From assembly GCA_964616405.1 (NCBI GenBank), contig CAZTRE010000002.1, positions 3,756-67,755 on the forward strand: a stretch of DNA of 64,000 bases, read 5' to 3'. Position numbers and translations under genes: made by a program. Below are positions 34,351 through 42,437 of this stretch, piece by piece (position 1 is the first letter of the stretch; each line of letters opens with the position of its first letter). The notes under the pieces are model-generated. The model saw nothing but the letters and a program-made list of their open reading frames with translations. It was not told the origin of the DNA and did not search any database. Source of the stretch: JAEDES01 sp964616405 (lineage in GTDB: Bacteria; Bacillota_I; Bacilli_A; RF39; UBA660).

Positions 34351-35205
34351 TCATCCCCAAATTTTGTGATAAGTGTCTACTGCTTTCTTAATCTTTACAT
34401 ATCTTTCTCTAAATTCTTCGTTTTGTGCATATGCGTCTTCCGGCAATACAAGACGTTGAATTGGTTCTCTATGTTTGAAATATGGATCAAGCTCTTGATT
34501 TTTAATGCGTTCGATTGTTCTATATTTATCGGCATAATAGTCATCCACTAGAACGTTACTCTTTGGCATAAAATCACTGTTGCGTTTTTTTAGCCTTTCT
34601 CTTCCTAAGTCCAAGAGGTATCTATGTTCATCAGAAATAATCGCTTGTTGGTACATTGTAATTAGATCAATATCTGGATCATCTTCGGAAAATTCTTTTT
34701 GTAAATAAACCTTTTGAAGAAAAGAAAAAGCATCTTTAAACTCCATCCTTTGGATTGCTTGCAAATAAGAAAAAACATTTCCACTAGCTCCACAACCAAA
34801 ACAATAAAAGCCATTTTCAAAATCTTTTAATCTAAATGACGCTGTCTTTTCATTATGATACGGGCATAAAAACATATAGCCATTTTCACCAGTCATTTTT
34901 AACCTTCCCCTACTGCTGGAATCTGCAAGTATAAGTGGAAGAAGGGAATCTTTTTTCTGAACGTATTCTGCATTTTTCGGATGAATATCATGTAAAATAG
35001 TGTTACTTTCTTCTATACAATGTATTAAATTCTCTATTGATAAGGCATATTCCCCATATTTGTCGTTGGCGTCTCTATGAGTACATATTCCTTCTACTTC
35101 ATAAAGTAAATCTTTAAGTGCAAAGTAATCATCTTTAGTTAACCCCTGACGGGTTCCTTTTCTTACCCACGCATAATACAACGCTTGTACTTCTTCTACT
35201 CTCAT
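34351..35205 (-). CDS. Stand-alone CHC2 (DnaG-type) zinc-finger protein
   Basis: 284 residues from the ATG at 35205 (MRVEEVQALYYAW), where AGGAGGTTCGTT is the ribosome site. The middle part contains MTGENGYMFLCPYHNEKTASF...FYCFGCGASGNVFSYLQAI, the CPxH...CxxC zinc finger of bacterial primase, with the helix KDAFSFLQKVY after it. No Toprim/RNA-polymerase domain or helicase-interaction domain follows; the rest is helical and basic. So this is not the replication primase. Phage- or plasmid-type CHC2 proteins and remnants of mobile elements are possible relatives, though no mobile genes lie nearby. It is monocistronic with its own terminator. Confidence 0.75.
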   Translation of the reverse strand: MRVEEVQALYYAWVRKGTRQGLTKDDYFALKDLLYEVEGICTHRDANDKYGEYALSIENLIHCIEESNTILHDIHPKNAEYVQKKDSLLPLILADSSSRGRLKMTGENGYMFLCPYHNEKTASFRLKDFENGFYCFGCGASGNVFSYLQAIQRMEFKDAFSFLQKVYLQKEFSEDDPDIDLITMYQQAIISDEHRYLLDLGRERLKKRNSDFMPKSNVLVDDYYADKYRTIERIKNQELDPYFKHREPIQRLVLPEDAYAQNEEFRERYVKIKKAVDTYHKIWG

Positions 35206-35305
35206 AACGAACCTCCTAATTTTAGGATAATCTTTTTCAATATTAAAGTCAACTTTATTCGTAATATTCATAGAAGTTTAGAATTATTTTTCAATTATGA
35301 CTATA

Positions 35306-35344
35306 AAAAATATCACAAGTTTTTATAATACCTATGATATTTTT
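35306..35344 (-). terminator. Terminator of queA
   Basis: A 10-bp stem (AAAAATATCA / TGATATTTTT) starting 8 bp after the queA stop. The loop is 19 nt. Confidence 0.65.
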
Positions 35345-35351
35345 AAATTAG

Positions 35352-36377
35352 TTATTTTATAAACATGGCATCTCCAAATGAGAAAAATCTATATTTTTCT
35401 TTTACTGCTTCTTGATAGGTATTTAAGATGTGTTCTCTGGTAGCTAAAGCTGATACTAACATTACAAGCGTTGATTTTGGTAAATGAAAGTTTGTTGATA
35501 AGCAATCAATAGCTTTAAACTTGTAGCCCGGATAAATAAAGATATTGGTCCAACCACTACATTCTTTAAATTCTCCGTATTTGGTCATGATCGTCTCGAG
35601 TGTTCTCGTTGAAGTTGTTCCAACAGCAATAACTTTTTTGCCGGCTTGCTTAGTCTTAGTAAGAACCTCGGCAACTTCTTTAGTCATACTATAGTATTCA
35701 CTGTGCATTTCATGTTCTTCAATTGTTTCAACGCTTACGGGTCTAAATGTTCCTAGTCCAACGTGCAAAGTTATATAAACGACATTAACGCCTTTATTCT
35801 CAATTTGTTTTAATAACTCTTTTGTAAAATGAAGTCCAGCAGTTGGCGCAGCAGCGCTTCCTACTTCTTTAGCATAAACTGTTTGATAACGAGATTGGTC
35901 TTCTAATTTCTCATGAATATATGGAGGAAGGGGCATTGTACCTAATTCTTCTAATACTTCTAAAAGAATTCCAGAATAAATTAATTTAAAATGACGTATT
36001 CCCTCATCACCTTCGGCAATACACTCAGCTTTTAATTTGTCATCACCAAAAGTTACTACGGTTCCAACTTTAATACGGCGAGCGGGTTTTACTAAGCATT
36101 CCCAGTTATCACCACTAGTATTTTTTAATAGTAATATTTCTATGACAGCATTGGTTTCTTCTTTTTGACCAATCAATCTAGCTGGAAGTACTTTAGTATC
36201 ATTTAGTACTAAGGTATCTCCTTTTTCTAAATAATCAATAATATCTTTAAAATGTTTATGTTCAATTTCACCGGTTTTTTTATCTAATACTAATAAACGT
36301 GAAGAATCTCTTTTCTCTAACGGAGTTTGAGCTATTAATTCTTCTGGTAAATCATAGTTAAAATCTTCTACTTTCAA
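35352..36377 (-). CDS. queA: S-adenosylmethionine:tRNA ribosyltransferase-isomerase
   Basis: 341 residues, normal QueA length. It shows FNYDLPEELIAQTPLEKRDSSRLL, the invariant DTKVLPARL, GSAAAPTAGLHFT and VGLGTFRPV, and NFHLPKSTLVMLVSA near the C-terminus. It makes epoxyqueuosine in tRNA from preQ1 and SAM, after Tgt. It lies downstream of ruvA-ruvB, the common ruvAB-queA-tgt order, with one unknown gene inserted between ruvB and queA. The start overlaps that gene's stop by 4 bp. Confidence 0.96.
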   Translation of the reverse strand: MKVEDFNYDLPEELIAQTPLEKRDSSRLLVLDKKTGEIEHKHFKDIIDYLEKGDTLVLNDTKVLPARLIGQKEETNAVIEILLLKNTSGDNWECLVKPARRIKVGTVVTFGDDKLKAECIAEGDEGIRHFKLIYSGILLEVLEELGTMPLPPYIHEKLEDQSRYQTVYAKEVGSAAAPTAGLHFTKELLKQIENKGVNVVYITLHVGLGTFRPVSVETIEEHEMHSEYYSMTKEVAEVLTKTKQAGKKVIAVGTTSTRTLETIMTKYGEFKECSGWTNIFIYPGYKFKAIDCLSTNFHLPKSTLVMLVSALATREHILNTYQEAVKEKYRFFSFGDAMFIK

Positions 36378-36967
36378 AAGCAGATCCCTCCTTGGTCTAA
36401 TACTTTACTGGCAAATTCCCCGCTTTCTGCCTTTATTTGATCGGGTGGTGTTTTACGCATGTAAGTAATTACTTCTTCTATTGTGGAGCCAGTTTCTAAT
36501 TTATGATCCGCTAATACCATTACGTTGGATAAACTGGTATATTCGCCATCCAAGTCTTTGATAGATCCTAATAATTCTTTTGGCCATTTATCAGTAGCTG
36601 TTTGGTAAAAAGGTAGTTGTTCATTTAATGAGTAGTTTGACAAAAGAGCAATTTCATCAAAATCTAAATCAGCAATAACATCTTTATAATAAGCAAAATA
36701 AATTGTGCTGGCTAATATTAGCGGAATTTTATGAAAACGATTTCCTTTATTAGCACCGGCTACTGCCATTTTTCCATCAACATGATGAATAAACTGTATA
36801 AATGTTTTAGTAGTGGATTCATCAAGTTTATCTAGACCACGAAGAGCAACTTCCAGCGTTTCCTTAGGAAAGAAAAGACACTCTACATACTCTGGATATT
36901 TAAGTAAGTCAGCTTTAAAATCGTCTATTGTTTTTATTTCTTTAAAAGCTAAATTTTTATATGCCAT
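36374..36967 (-). CDS. Unknown protein in the ruvB-queA interval
   Basis: 197 residues, MAYKNLAFKEIKTIDDFKAD..., soluble, mixed alpha/beta by composition, with GKMAVAGANKGNRFHKIPLILA and a C-terminal EVITYMRKTPPDQ. No family is recognised. AAGAGGTGGAATT is a good ribosome site. Its stop overlaps the queA start (ATGA, 36374-36377), so it is cotranslated with queA. It is 69 bp after ruvB, behind a terminator hairpin, so it may depend on read-through or a promoter in that short interval. Confidence 0.6.
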   Translation of the reverse strand: MAYKNLAFKEIKTIDDFKADLLKYPEYVECLFFPKETLEVALRGLDKLDESTTKTFIQFIHHVDGKMAVAGANKGNRFHKIPLILASTIYFAYYKDVIADLDFDEIALLSNYSLNEQLPFYQTATDKWPKELLGSIKDLDGEYTSLSNVMVLADHKLETGSTIEEVITYMRKTPPDQIKAESGEFASKVLDQGGICF

Positions 36968-37016
36968 AATTCCACCTCTTTTTTACTAACCTAGTATAGC
37001 ATATATTTAGATATTT

Positions 37017-37038
37017 TAAAAGGCACTAAATGTGCCTT
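37017..37038 (-). terminator. Terminator of ruvAB
   Basis: A perfect 7-bp GC-containing stem (AAGGCAC / GTGCCTT) with a 5-nt loop and TTTT on the minus strand. It overlaps the ruvB stop codon. Confidence 0.85.
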
Positions 37039-38035
37039 AGTTTTTTGGTATTCCTAGTATTTCATAGGCTTTATCGGTAGCAATACGTCCACGTGATGTT
37101 CTTTTTAACAAGCCCATTTGAAGTAGGAATGGTTCATATACATCCTCAATGGTAGTGACTTCTTCACCAATTGATGAGGCAATAGCCTCTACTCCTACTG
37201 GTCCACCATTAAATTTTTGAATAATAGCAAGTAATAAGTCATGGTCTGTATTATCAAGTCCCATATTATCGACTTTTAAGCGATGAAGCGCGTCTAAGGT
37301 AATATCAATATCTATTCGTCCATTTCCCTTTACTAGAGCAAAATCACGAACGCGTTTAAATAATCTATTGGCAATACGTGGTGTTCCTCTACTACGCTTA
37401 GCAAGTTCTATGGCCGCATCATCATCTATTTCAATAGCTAAAACGCGTGATGTTCTTTTGATAATATCAGTTAGTTCTTCAATTGTATAAAACTGTAATT
37501 TCGAGGTGATTCCAAAACGATCCCGAAGTGGTGAAGATAAATCTCCAGCTCTCGTAGTTGCACCCACTAAAGTAAATGGTGGTAAATCTATTTTAATATT
37601 TCTACTATTGCCTTCACTCCCGACGATTATATCAAGTGAAAAATCTTCCATGGCTGGATATAAAATTTCTTCAATATATCTTGGCATACGATGTATTTCA
37701 TCAATAAACAAAACATCTCCAGGCTCTAGTGAAGATAAAATGGCAGCTAAGTCCCCACTTTTTTCAATACTGGGGCCACTGGCTGTTTTAATATTTGTCC
37801 CAAGTTCATGTGCAATGATAAAAGCAAGGGTTGTTTTACCTAGTCCTGGAGGGCCATATAATAAAACATGATCTAATGGTTCGTTACGCATTTTTGCTGC
37901 TTCAACAAATATTTTAATATTTTCTTTAACATCTGTTTGTCCAATGTATTCATCTATTGATTCAGGTCGAATTGTATTGTCAATAACATTGTCATCTAAT
38001 AAATTATAATTATTTAGTACACTTTCTTGTTCCAT
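37037..38035 (-). CDS. ruvB: Holliday junction branch-migration ATPase RuvB
   Basis: 332 residues. The N-terminus has LRPESIDEYIGQTDVKENI in the form IRPESIDEYIGQ. Walker A is LLYGPPGLGKTTLAF, Walker B is VLFIDEIHRM, sensor 1 is LVGATTRAGDLSSPLRDRFG, sensor 2 is RGTPRIANRLFKRVRD, and the C-terminal winged helix ends PFLLQMGLLKRTSRGR. It forms the hexameric motor that drives branch migration with RuvA. It starts 18 bp after ruvA. In Bacillus this pair is SOS-regulated, matching the LexA-like box in the ruvA promoter. Confidence 0.97.
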   Translation of the reverse strand: MEQESVLNNYNLLDDNVIDNTIRPESIDEYIGQTDVKENIKIFVEAAKMRNEPLDHVLLYGPPGLGKTTLAFIIAHELGTNIKTASGPSIEKSGDLAAILSSLEPGDVLFIDEIHRMPRYIEEILYPAMEDFSLDIIVGSEGNSRNIKIDLPPFTLVGATTRAGDLSSPLRDRFGITSKLQFYTIEELTDIIKRTSRVLAIEIDDDAAIELAKRSRGTPRIANRLFKRVRDFALVKGNGRIDIDITLDALHRLKVDNMGLDNTDHDLLLAIIQKFNGGPVGVEAIASSIGEEVTTIEDVYEPFLLQMGLLKRTSRGRIATDKAYEILGIPKN

Positions 38036-38053
38036 GAGATAAGCCTCCTTACT

Positions 38054-38617
38054 TTATCTTAATAATAATTTCAATGCATCTTTAACTTGTTCCTCAATTG
38101 GGAAAGATGTATCTACTTTAGCCAAAATTGGCTTTAATTCTTTTTCTTTGTAGCCTAAACCAAGAAGTACTTCTTTAAGTTCATTTTCTGTTTGAACTTG
38201 TTCATCAGATATACCTACTCCAATGAATTCTAGTTTTCCTTTTAAATCTAGGACAATCTGTTTGGCTAACTTATCACCAATTTTAGGGAATTTCTTTAAA
38301 TATAAAACATTTTCTCTTTCAATGGCATCCATGATTCCTTCGATAGATCCGACTGCTAAGATCGGTAAGGTCATCTTACATCCAAGTCCTTTAACACTAA
38401 TTAGTTTTAAAAATAGTTCTTTTTCTTCAACTGTTTTAAACCCATATAAACAATTATCATCTTCAGCTATTTTTTGATAAACATAAACTTTATAGTCTTT
38501 TCCTGGTTCAAAAGAATATGGATTTGATACATAAATTAAATAGCCAATACCATTATTATCTAAAACAATAGCATTATTTTTTAATGCGGTTACAGTTCCT
38601 TTTATATAGTCATACAT
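38054..38617 (-). CDS. ruvA: Holliday junction-binding protein RuvA
   Basis: 187 residues from the ATG at 38617 (MYDYIKGTVTALKNN); an in-frame GTG three codons upstream belongs to the GGAGTGAT ribosome site. Domain I is an OB fold (MYDYIKGTV...VYVYQKIAEDDNCLYGF). Domain II has two helix-hairpin-helix motifs (LISVKGLGCKMTLPILA, LKKFPKIGDKLAKQIVLDLKGKL). The C-terminal domain III (EVLLGLGYKEKELKPIL) contacts RuvB. It forms the tetramer that clamps Holliday junctions. Its promoter carries a LexA-like box. Confidence 0.95.
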   Translation of the reverse strand: MYDYIKGTVTALKNNAIVLDNNGIGYLIYVSNPYSFEPGKDYKVYVYQKIAEDDNCLYGFKTVEEKELFLKLISVKGLGCKMTLPILAVGSIEGIMDAIERENVLYLKKFPKIGDKLAKQIVLDLKGKLEFIGVGISDEQVQTENELKEVLLGLGYKEKELKPILAKVDTSFPIEEQVKDALKLLLR

Positions 38618-38674
38618 TTTTATCACTCCATTTACATTATATAATAAATACTTTCTATGTTCAAACTATTATCA

Positions 38675-38703
38675 ATTATAATGCACGAACACTTGTTTGT
38701 CAA
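38675..38703 (-). promoter_or_regulatory. Strong promoter of ruvAB
   Basis: Perfect TTGACA, 17-bp spacer, perfect TATAAT on the minus strand. The spacer holds the LexA-like box. The leader is about 60 nt. Confidence 0.85.
38686..38699. promoter_or_regulatory. LexA (DinR)-type SOS box
   Basis: CGAACACTTGTTTG differs at one position from the Gram-positive consensus CGAAC-N4-GTTCG. It overlaps the spacer and -35 of the ruvAB promoter, so a bound repressor would block polymerase. ruvAB is an SOS operon in Bacillus. Confidence 0.7.
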
Positions 38704-38717
38704 ACTATATAAAAGAA

Positions 38718-38739
38718 AAATAGTTATTTCTAACTATTT
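38718..38739 (-). terminator. Terminator of the yebC-PH-membrane protein cluster
   Basis: A perfect 9-bp stem (AAATAGTTA / TAACTATTT) with a TTTC loop and T-run on the minus strand. It overlaps the stop codon at 38734. Confidence 0.85.
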
Positions 38740-39258
38740 CTTACCAGTAAATTTTCTTCTTATAAACCTTTCGGCTTGATAGAAGCGATCTTTAATACTG
38801 GGAACTAAATATGAAGAAAGGATACTTCCTAAAAATATTGCAGTAAATATTTCTTGACTTAAAATGGCTCTTACAAAAGCGACGGCGATAATTATAAAGA
38901 GAACTATAAGGATTAAAACAATAATTATATTTAAATAATTTTTTTGATTGCCTTTATCATAGAAATTTACTTCATTTCTATTGATTAGGGCTTCAGCCTT
39001 TTCTTTAAAGCTTAAGTATTTCTCTTCTAATTCTTGTTCTGTTAGTGGAGTGTTTCTTTTATATAAATCTCCACGCATTTCAATATTTCCTTCTTTAGTC
39101 AATTGAACATCAACATTAGCAAAGTTTTCTAAAGGTAAATCTACATCAAATTCATCAGCTAATAAAGTTATTAGTTTATTTCTGGTTTTTCTAGAAACAA
39201 ACTCTGCTTGATTAACAAAACTCTTTAACTCATTATTTATTTTACGTAACTGTAACAT
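38734..39258 (-). CDS. Membrane protein of unknown function
   Basis: 174 residues. The N-terminal two-thirds are soluble and charged (MLQLRKINNELKSFVNQAEF...). Two hydrophobic segments follow (NIIIVLILIVLFIIIAVAFV and AIFLGSILSSYLVP), and the tail is basic (RFIRRKFTGKK). No family is recognised. Its start overlaps the stop of the PH-domain gene (TAATG), so the two are translationally coupled and may act together at the membrane. Confidence 0.65.
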   Translation of the reverse strand: MLQLRKINNELKSFVNQAEFVSRKTRNKLITLLADEFDVDLPLENFANVDVQLTKEGNIEMRGDLYKRNTPLTEQELEEKYLSFKEKAEALINRNEVNFYDKGNQKNYLNIIIVLILIVLFIIIAVAFVRAILSQEIFTAIFLGSILSSYLVPSIKDRFYQAERFIRRKFTGKK

Positions 39259-39623
39259 TATTTAATAATAGCGTTAGCAAGAAGTGTATCAAATCTTCTA
39301 ACATCTATTCCTTTGCGTAGTTTTACTTTAATACAGCCCATTCTTGTCCATAGTTCAACTTCGGCATTAAAGTCCATCATTCCAGCATTTTCAGTTGACC
39401 ACATTAATACTGATGAATATGGTAATGAATATACTTCAATCTTTGTTCCTGTAATGCCTTGAGCATCTCTAACAATTAGTCTTTTGTTGGTAAAAATTGC
39501 ACTATCTCGGAATGTTTTGTATGCGGCTATCGCCTCTTCACCATTGATTAGAATTTTTTCTACATCAGATGGTATTTCGCATTCTGATAGCAAAGTCCAT
39601 TCTAATATTCCTTTTGCTTCCAT
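39258..39623 (-). CDS. Small bacterial PH-domain protein
   Basis: 121 residues: an acidic start, then EAIAAYKTFRDSAIFTNKRLIVRDAQGITGTKIEVYSLPYSSV, the DSAIFTNKRLI pattern characteristic of bacterial PH-like domains (YvbH/DUF1696 type), and FNAEVELWTRMG. Such proteins are single PH folds of unknown role, sometimes membrane-associated. It starts 14 bp after yebC with AAAAGGAGACTTAT, and its stop overlaps the next gene. The placement between yebC and ruvA is not the usual order (yebC-ruvC-ruvA-ruvB); ruvC is absent here. Confidence 0.75.
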   Translation of the reverse strand: MEAKGILEWTLLSECEIPSDVEKILINGEEAIAAYKTFRDSAIFTNKRLIVRDAQGITGTKIEVYSLPYSSVLMWSTENAGMMDFNAEVELWTRMGCIKVKLRKGIDVRRFDTLLANAIIK

Positions 39624-39636
39624 ATAAGTCTCCTTT

Positions 39637-40359
39637 TTAATCTTCTTTCAAATTATAGTAAACATCTTGAACGTCATCTAGATCTTCTAAGGTATCTACT
39701 AAATTATGAACTTTTTCACTAGCTTCTTCATCTAATTCTACTTCCATATTCGGAATATAAGTTAATTCGCACTCTAAAAATTCTTTAACATTAGCTTTTT
39801 CTAGGGCTTCTTTTACTGTTAAAAATGTGTCTTGAGCAGTTGTGATAATGTATGTATTATCAACGGTTTCGAAATCTAGAGCTCCGGCATCAAGGGATGT
39901 CATCATCATTTCGTCCTCATCATATTCTCCTGGAATAACGATTGAACCACGACGTTCAAACATATAGCTTACTGAACCATCAGTTCCTAAATTTCCACCT
40001 GCTTTAGTAAATGAACTTCTTACTTGAGAAGCAGTTCTGTTTCTATTATCTGTTAAGCAATCAACCATGAATGCTACACCACTCGGTCCATAACCTTCGT
40101 AGCGAATAGTTTCATAGTTTGCACCGTCAGTAGTTCCTGCAGCCTTATCAATTGCCTTTTGAATATTGTCTTTTGGCATATTTTGTGCTTTTGCCTTATC
40201 GACAGCTAATCGTAATGCGGCATTTGTTTGTGGATCGGGACTACCTGACTTCGCAGCGACCATTATTTCTTTGGCAAGTTTTTGGAACACCTTACCTCGT
40301 GCTGCATCTAACAATCCTTTTTTTCTATGAATTGTAGCCCATTTTGAATGTCCACTCAT
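39637..40359 (-). CDS. yebC: YebC/PmpR-family regulator (TACO1-like)
   Basis: 240 residues. The N-terminal MSGHSKWATIHRKKGLLDAARGKVFQKLAKEI is the family signature. KAKAQNMPKDNIQKAI, GYGPSGVAFMVDCLTDNRNRT and the C-terminal acidic domain (ECELTYIPNMEVELD) follow. Members act as DNA-binding regulators or, as recent work shows, help ribosomes through difficult proline-rich stretches. AGGAGGTATAAT precedes the start. It leads the yebC-PH-membrane protein cluster and is divergent from a DUF192 gene; the shared region holds an 8-bp inverted repeat (40394-40414). Confidence 0.93.
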   Translation of the reverse strand: MSGHSKWATIHRKKGLLDAARGKVFQKLAKEIMVAAKSGSPDPQTNAALRLAVDKAKAQNMPKDNIQKAIDKAAGTTDGANYETIRYEGYGPSGVAFMVDCLTDNRNRTASQVRSSFTKAGGNLGTDGSVSYMFERRGSIVIPGEYDEDEMMMTSLDAGALDFETVDNTYIITTAQDTFLTVKEALEKANVKEFLECELTYIPNMEVELDEEASEKVHNLVDTLEDLDDVQDVYYNLKED

Positions 40360-40393
40360 ATTATACCTCCTCTTTCCTTAATTATAATATCAT

Positions 40394-40414
40394 ACTTTTA
40401 TTAATTATAAAAGT
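40394..40414. promoter_or_regulatory. Inverted repeat in the divergent yebC / DUF192 promoter region
   Basis: A perfect 8-bp inverted repeat ACTTTTAT-5-ATAAAAGT lies upstream of the DUF192 -10 and close to a TATAAT (40381-40386, minus) that could serve yebC. It is a possible operator. Confidence 0.4.
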
Positions 40415-40429
40415 AATTTGTGGTATAAT
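40401..40429 (+). promoter_or_regulatory. Extended -10 promoter of the DUF192 gene
   Basis: TGGTATAAT (40421-40429) is a perfect extended -10. The -35 (TTAATT, 17 bp upstream) is weak, as usual for this class. Confidence 0.65.
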
Positions 40430-40451
40430 GTATTTATTAAGTGGTGATTTT

Positions 40452-40856
40452 ATGTATCTAAAAATTAGAAATAAAAAAGTTAAATTAATAGAAGCAAATA
40501 CATTTTGGGAAAGACTGAAAGGATTGAAATTTGTACTCGGTCCACTACAATATGGAGTTAGATTCCCACATAAAAAATCAAGTAATACCAATTTTCTTTT
40601 TGAAAATGTTGATGTTATTTTAACTGATGAAAATGAAAAAATTTTGTATTTAATAAATAATATAGGTACTGAAAAGAAAATTAGAAGACGAAAGCATGTT
40701 AATAATACATATTTTGTTCCGGTTGGAACAGTTGAATATTTAACTGTCGGTGATACCTTAAATGTTATCGTTGAAGAAGATGATGAAGCAAGGCGAAAGG
40801 AATTAGAAGAAAAAAGAAAAAATAGATTTGGCTTTTTAAAGAAAAAAGAAAAATAG
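40452..40856 (+). CDS. DUF192-family protein
   Basis: 134 residues from the ATG at 40452 (MYLKIRNKKVKLIEA), after GTGGTGAT; a longer frame to 40344 would overlap yebC and its promoter. NTFWERLKGLKFVLGPLQYGVRF...NFLFENVDVILTDENEKILYL...VPVGTVEYLTVGDTLNV matches the DUF192 pattern (a.tf..RlkGLm...h..f....iDvvfl...elpaG.v). Members often are lipoprotein or periplasmic proteins of unknown role; this one lacks a signal peptide and ends in a lysine-rich tail. It is monocistronic. Confidence 0.75.
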   Translation: MYLKIRNKKVKLIEANTFWERLKGLKFVLGPLQYGVRFPHKKSSNTNFLFENVDVILTDENEKILYLINNIGTEKKIRRRKHVNNTYFVPVGTVEYLTVGDTLNVIVEEDDEARRKELEEKRKNRFGFLKKKEK

Positions 40857-40875
40857 GATTAACTCCTATTTTTTT
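40849..40875. terminator. Bidirectional terminator between the DUF192 and Hpt-receiver genes
   Basis: A perfect 10-bp stem (AAAAATAGGA / TCCTATTTTT) with a 5-nt loop and A/T runs on both sides. Confidence 0.9.
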
Positions 40876-41659
40876 ATGATAGTTCTTTATACATTATAGT
40901 TTTTTCTACTACTCTTTTTACATCTTGATCATTAAATGGTTTTTCTAACATATCAACAATTGGATATTGATAAGCTTTTTCAATTGTTTCTTTGGTGGAA
41001 TCTCCAGTTATAATTGATACCGGTATTTTGGCAAACAAATTATTAGCTTGCATATATTCTAATACTTTAAAGCCATTTACTACAGGCATATTTAAATCTA
41101 ATAACATCGCTACAATTGATTGATTGTCTTTGTTAGAGATTAAGATATTAATTGCTTCTTGTCCGTCTTTAGCCATACCAATCTCATATTGATCACTAAA
41201 GATTCTTTTAGTGAAATTTCTAATAATATTGGAATCATCTACAACTAAGATAGTCTTTTTTGTATATGCAGGAGGAGTTTCAGTTATTAATACAGGCCCT
41301 TCATCGCTCATATATTCTTTAATAATTGCTGATGCTTTATTAGCCTCGGTTATAAGAGTATTACTGTTTTCTGTTACATAATAGATATCTCCAGCTTTAC
41401 TTTTTAACTCGTGATTATAAGCTATTTCAGCTAGAGTTTTAAAGCCAAAATATTGAGCGTCACTTTTTAAAGAATGGGCATAAATTGCATAATTTGGCAT
41501 ATCTTTAGCCGCTAAATAAGTTTGTAATTTATTTAGTTTATTTTCGATACTAACAACAAATTCTCCTACCGTATCATTGTAGGTTTCTATATTACCAAAT
41601 AGTTCTAAACTTGTTTGTAAGTCAACACCTTTTTCCGTTAAAAATTCTGGACTTTTCAT
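40874..41659 (-). CDS. Hpt-receiver signalling protein without output domain
   Basis: 261 residues from the ATG at 41659, after GAGGTGAAGACT. Residues about 10-115 form a histidine phosphotransfer domain with the phospho-histidine in IYAHSLKSDAQYFGF. Residues about 135-260 form a receiver: TILVVDDSNIIRNFTK, phosphoacceptor aspartate in AMLLDLNMPVVNGFKV, SIITGDS and the lysine in DMLEKPFND. It has no DNA-binding or enzymatic output, so it should act as a phosphorelay intermediate. No hybrid kinase or partner lies next to it. The only kinase in the window is the classical one at 15214-16596. Confidence 0.85.
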   Translation of the reverse strand: MKSPEFLTEKGVDLQTSLELFGNIETYNDTVGEFVVSIENKLNKLQTYLAAKDMPNYAIYAHSLKSDAQYFGFKTLAEIAYNHELKSKAGDIYYVTENSNTLITEANKASAIIKEYMSDEGPVLITETPPAYTKKTILVVDDSNIIRNFTKRIFSDQYEIGMAKDGQEAINILISNKDNQSIVAMLLDLNMPVVNGFKVLEYMQANNLFAKIPVSIITGDSTKETIEKAYQYPIVDMLEKPFNDQDVKRVVEKTIMYKELS

Positions 41660-41723
41660 AGTCTTCACCTCGTACTTTACCTTCTAACCTAATTATAGCA
41701 TATATTTAAAAATATAAAGAAAA

Positions 41724-41743
41724 AATCTTAAATTTTTAAGATT
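41724..41743 (-). terminator. Terminator after the methyltransferase-like gene
   Basis: A 9-bp stem (AATCTTAAA / TTTAAGATT) with a 2-nt gap and TTTTTTCTTT on the minus strand. Confidence 0.7.
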
Positions 41744-42437
41744 CTTTACGTTTATTATAAATAACCGGATAGGGATTGCCATATTTTTCAAGGGACGATA
41801 CCTCTAATGTTCCCATAGCTGTTCCTCTCATGCCTCGCTCGGCAACATATTTAGCGACTCCAATCCACTCTTCATCTGTTTCTATATAACCATAGCCAGG
41901 ACGTTCGCCACCTTCACATAGTGCAACCATAAAGTCAATTTCATTTTTACACGCAGACTCTATAATATCTAATGTGGCATTGCATGGCATAAAACCAATA
42001 ATCATTTTGGCATCTGGAATTTGTGTATTTTTATTAAAACATTGTCTTTTTACAACAAGATTATTAGGACTTTGTGGGGGAATGATTGCGCGTGGGTCAT
42101 AAATTGTAATCTTGCCAGTTTTTTGTTTTAAAGCAATTAATTTAGAAAGCGAAGGAACTATTCCGCCGGCTACTTCCACAATATTTTTCTCTAAGCCAAA
42201 TTTTTCTTCTAATAGTTTTACAAAACCTAAATACATATTTTTATCGTCTCCTAACAAATTGAGTTCTGTTAAAACTTGACGGACAATGTCATATATATAA
42301 AAGCCATCATTATGTTCCAATGAGTAAATAGCATTACTTCTAATGAAATCACTTTCTAATTTTGTATAATCTTGTTTATGGGCCTCTAAAAATTTATTAA
42401 CCCGATGTTGATACTCTTCTTCTATTATTGTTGACAT
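41736..42437 (-). CDS. Unknown protein with a possible methyltransferase-like fold
   Basis: 233 residues from the ATG at 42437 (MSTIIEEEYQHRVNKF), with AAAGGATG upstream. After a helical N-terminal half comes NIVEVAGGIVPSLSKLIALK, then KITIYDPRAI and AKMIIGFMPCNATLDII, spaced like the glycine loop, acidic strand 2 and strand 4 of a Rossmann-type SAM methyltransferase. The signal is weak, and catalytic residues are not identifiable. It stands alone between obg and the Hpt-receiver gene, with its own terminator. Confidence 0.5.
   Translation of the reverse strand: MSTIIEEEYQHRVNKFLEAHKQDYTKLESDFIRSNAIYSLEHNDGFYIYDIVRQVLTELNLLGDDKNMYLGFVKLLEEKFGLEKNIVEVAGGIVPSLSKLIALKQKTGKITIYDPRAIIPPQSPNNLVVKRQCFNKNTQIPDAKMIIGFMPCNATLDIIESACKNEIDFMVALCEGGERPGYGYIETDEEWIGVAKYVAERGMRGTAMGTLEVSSLEKYGNPYPVIYNKRKES

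Noticed and set aside
40344..40451. 36-residue N-terminal extension of the DUF192 protein, hydrophobic and signal-like
   Set aside because: It would overlap yebC and run through the extended -10 promoter. The ATG at 40452 has a clear ribosome site.
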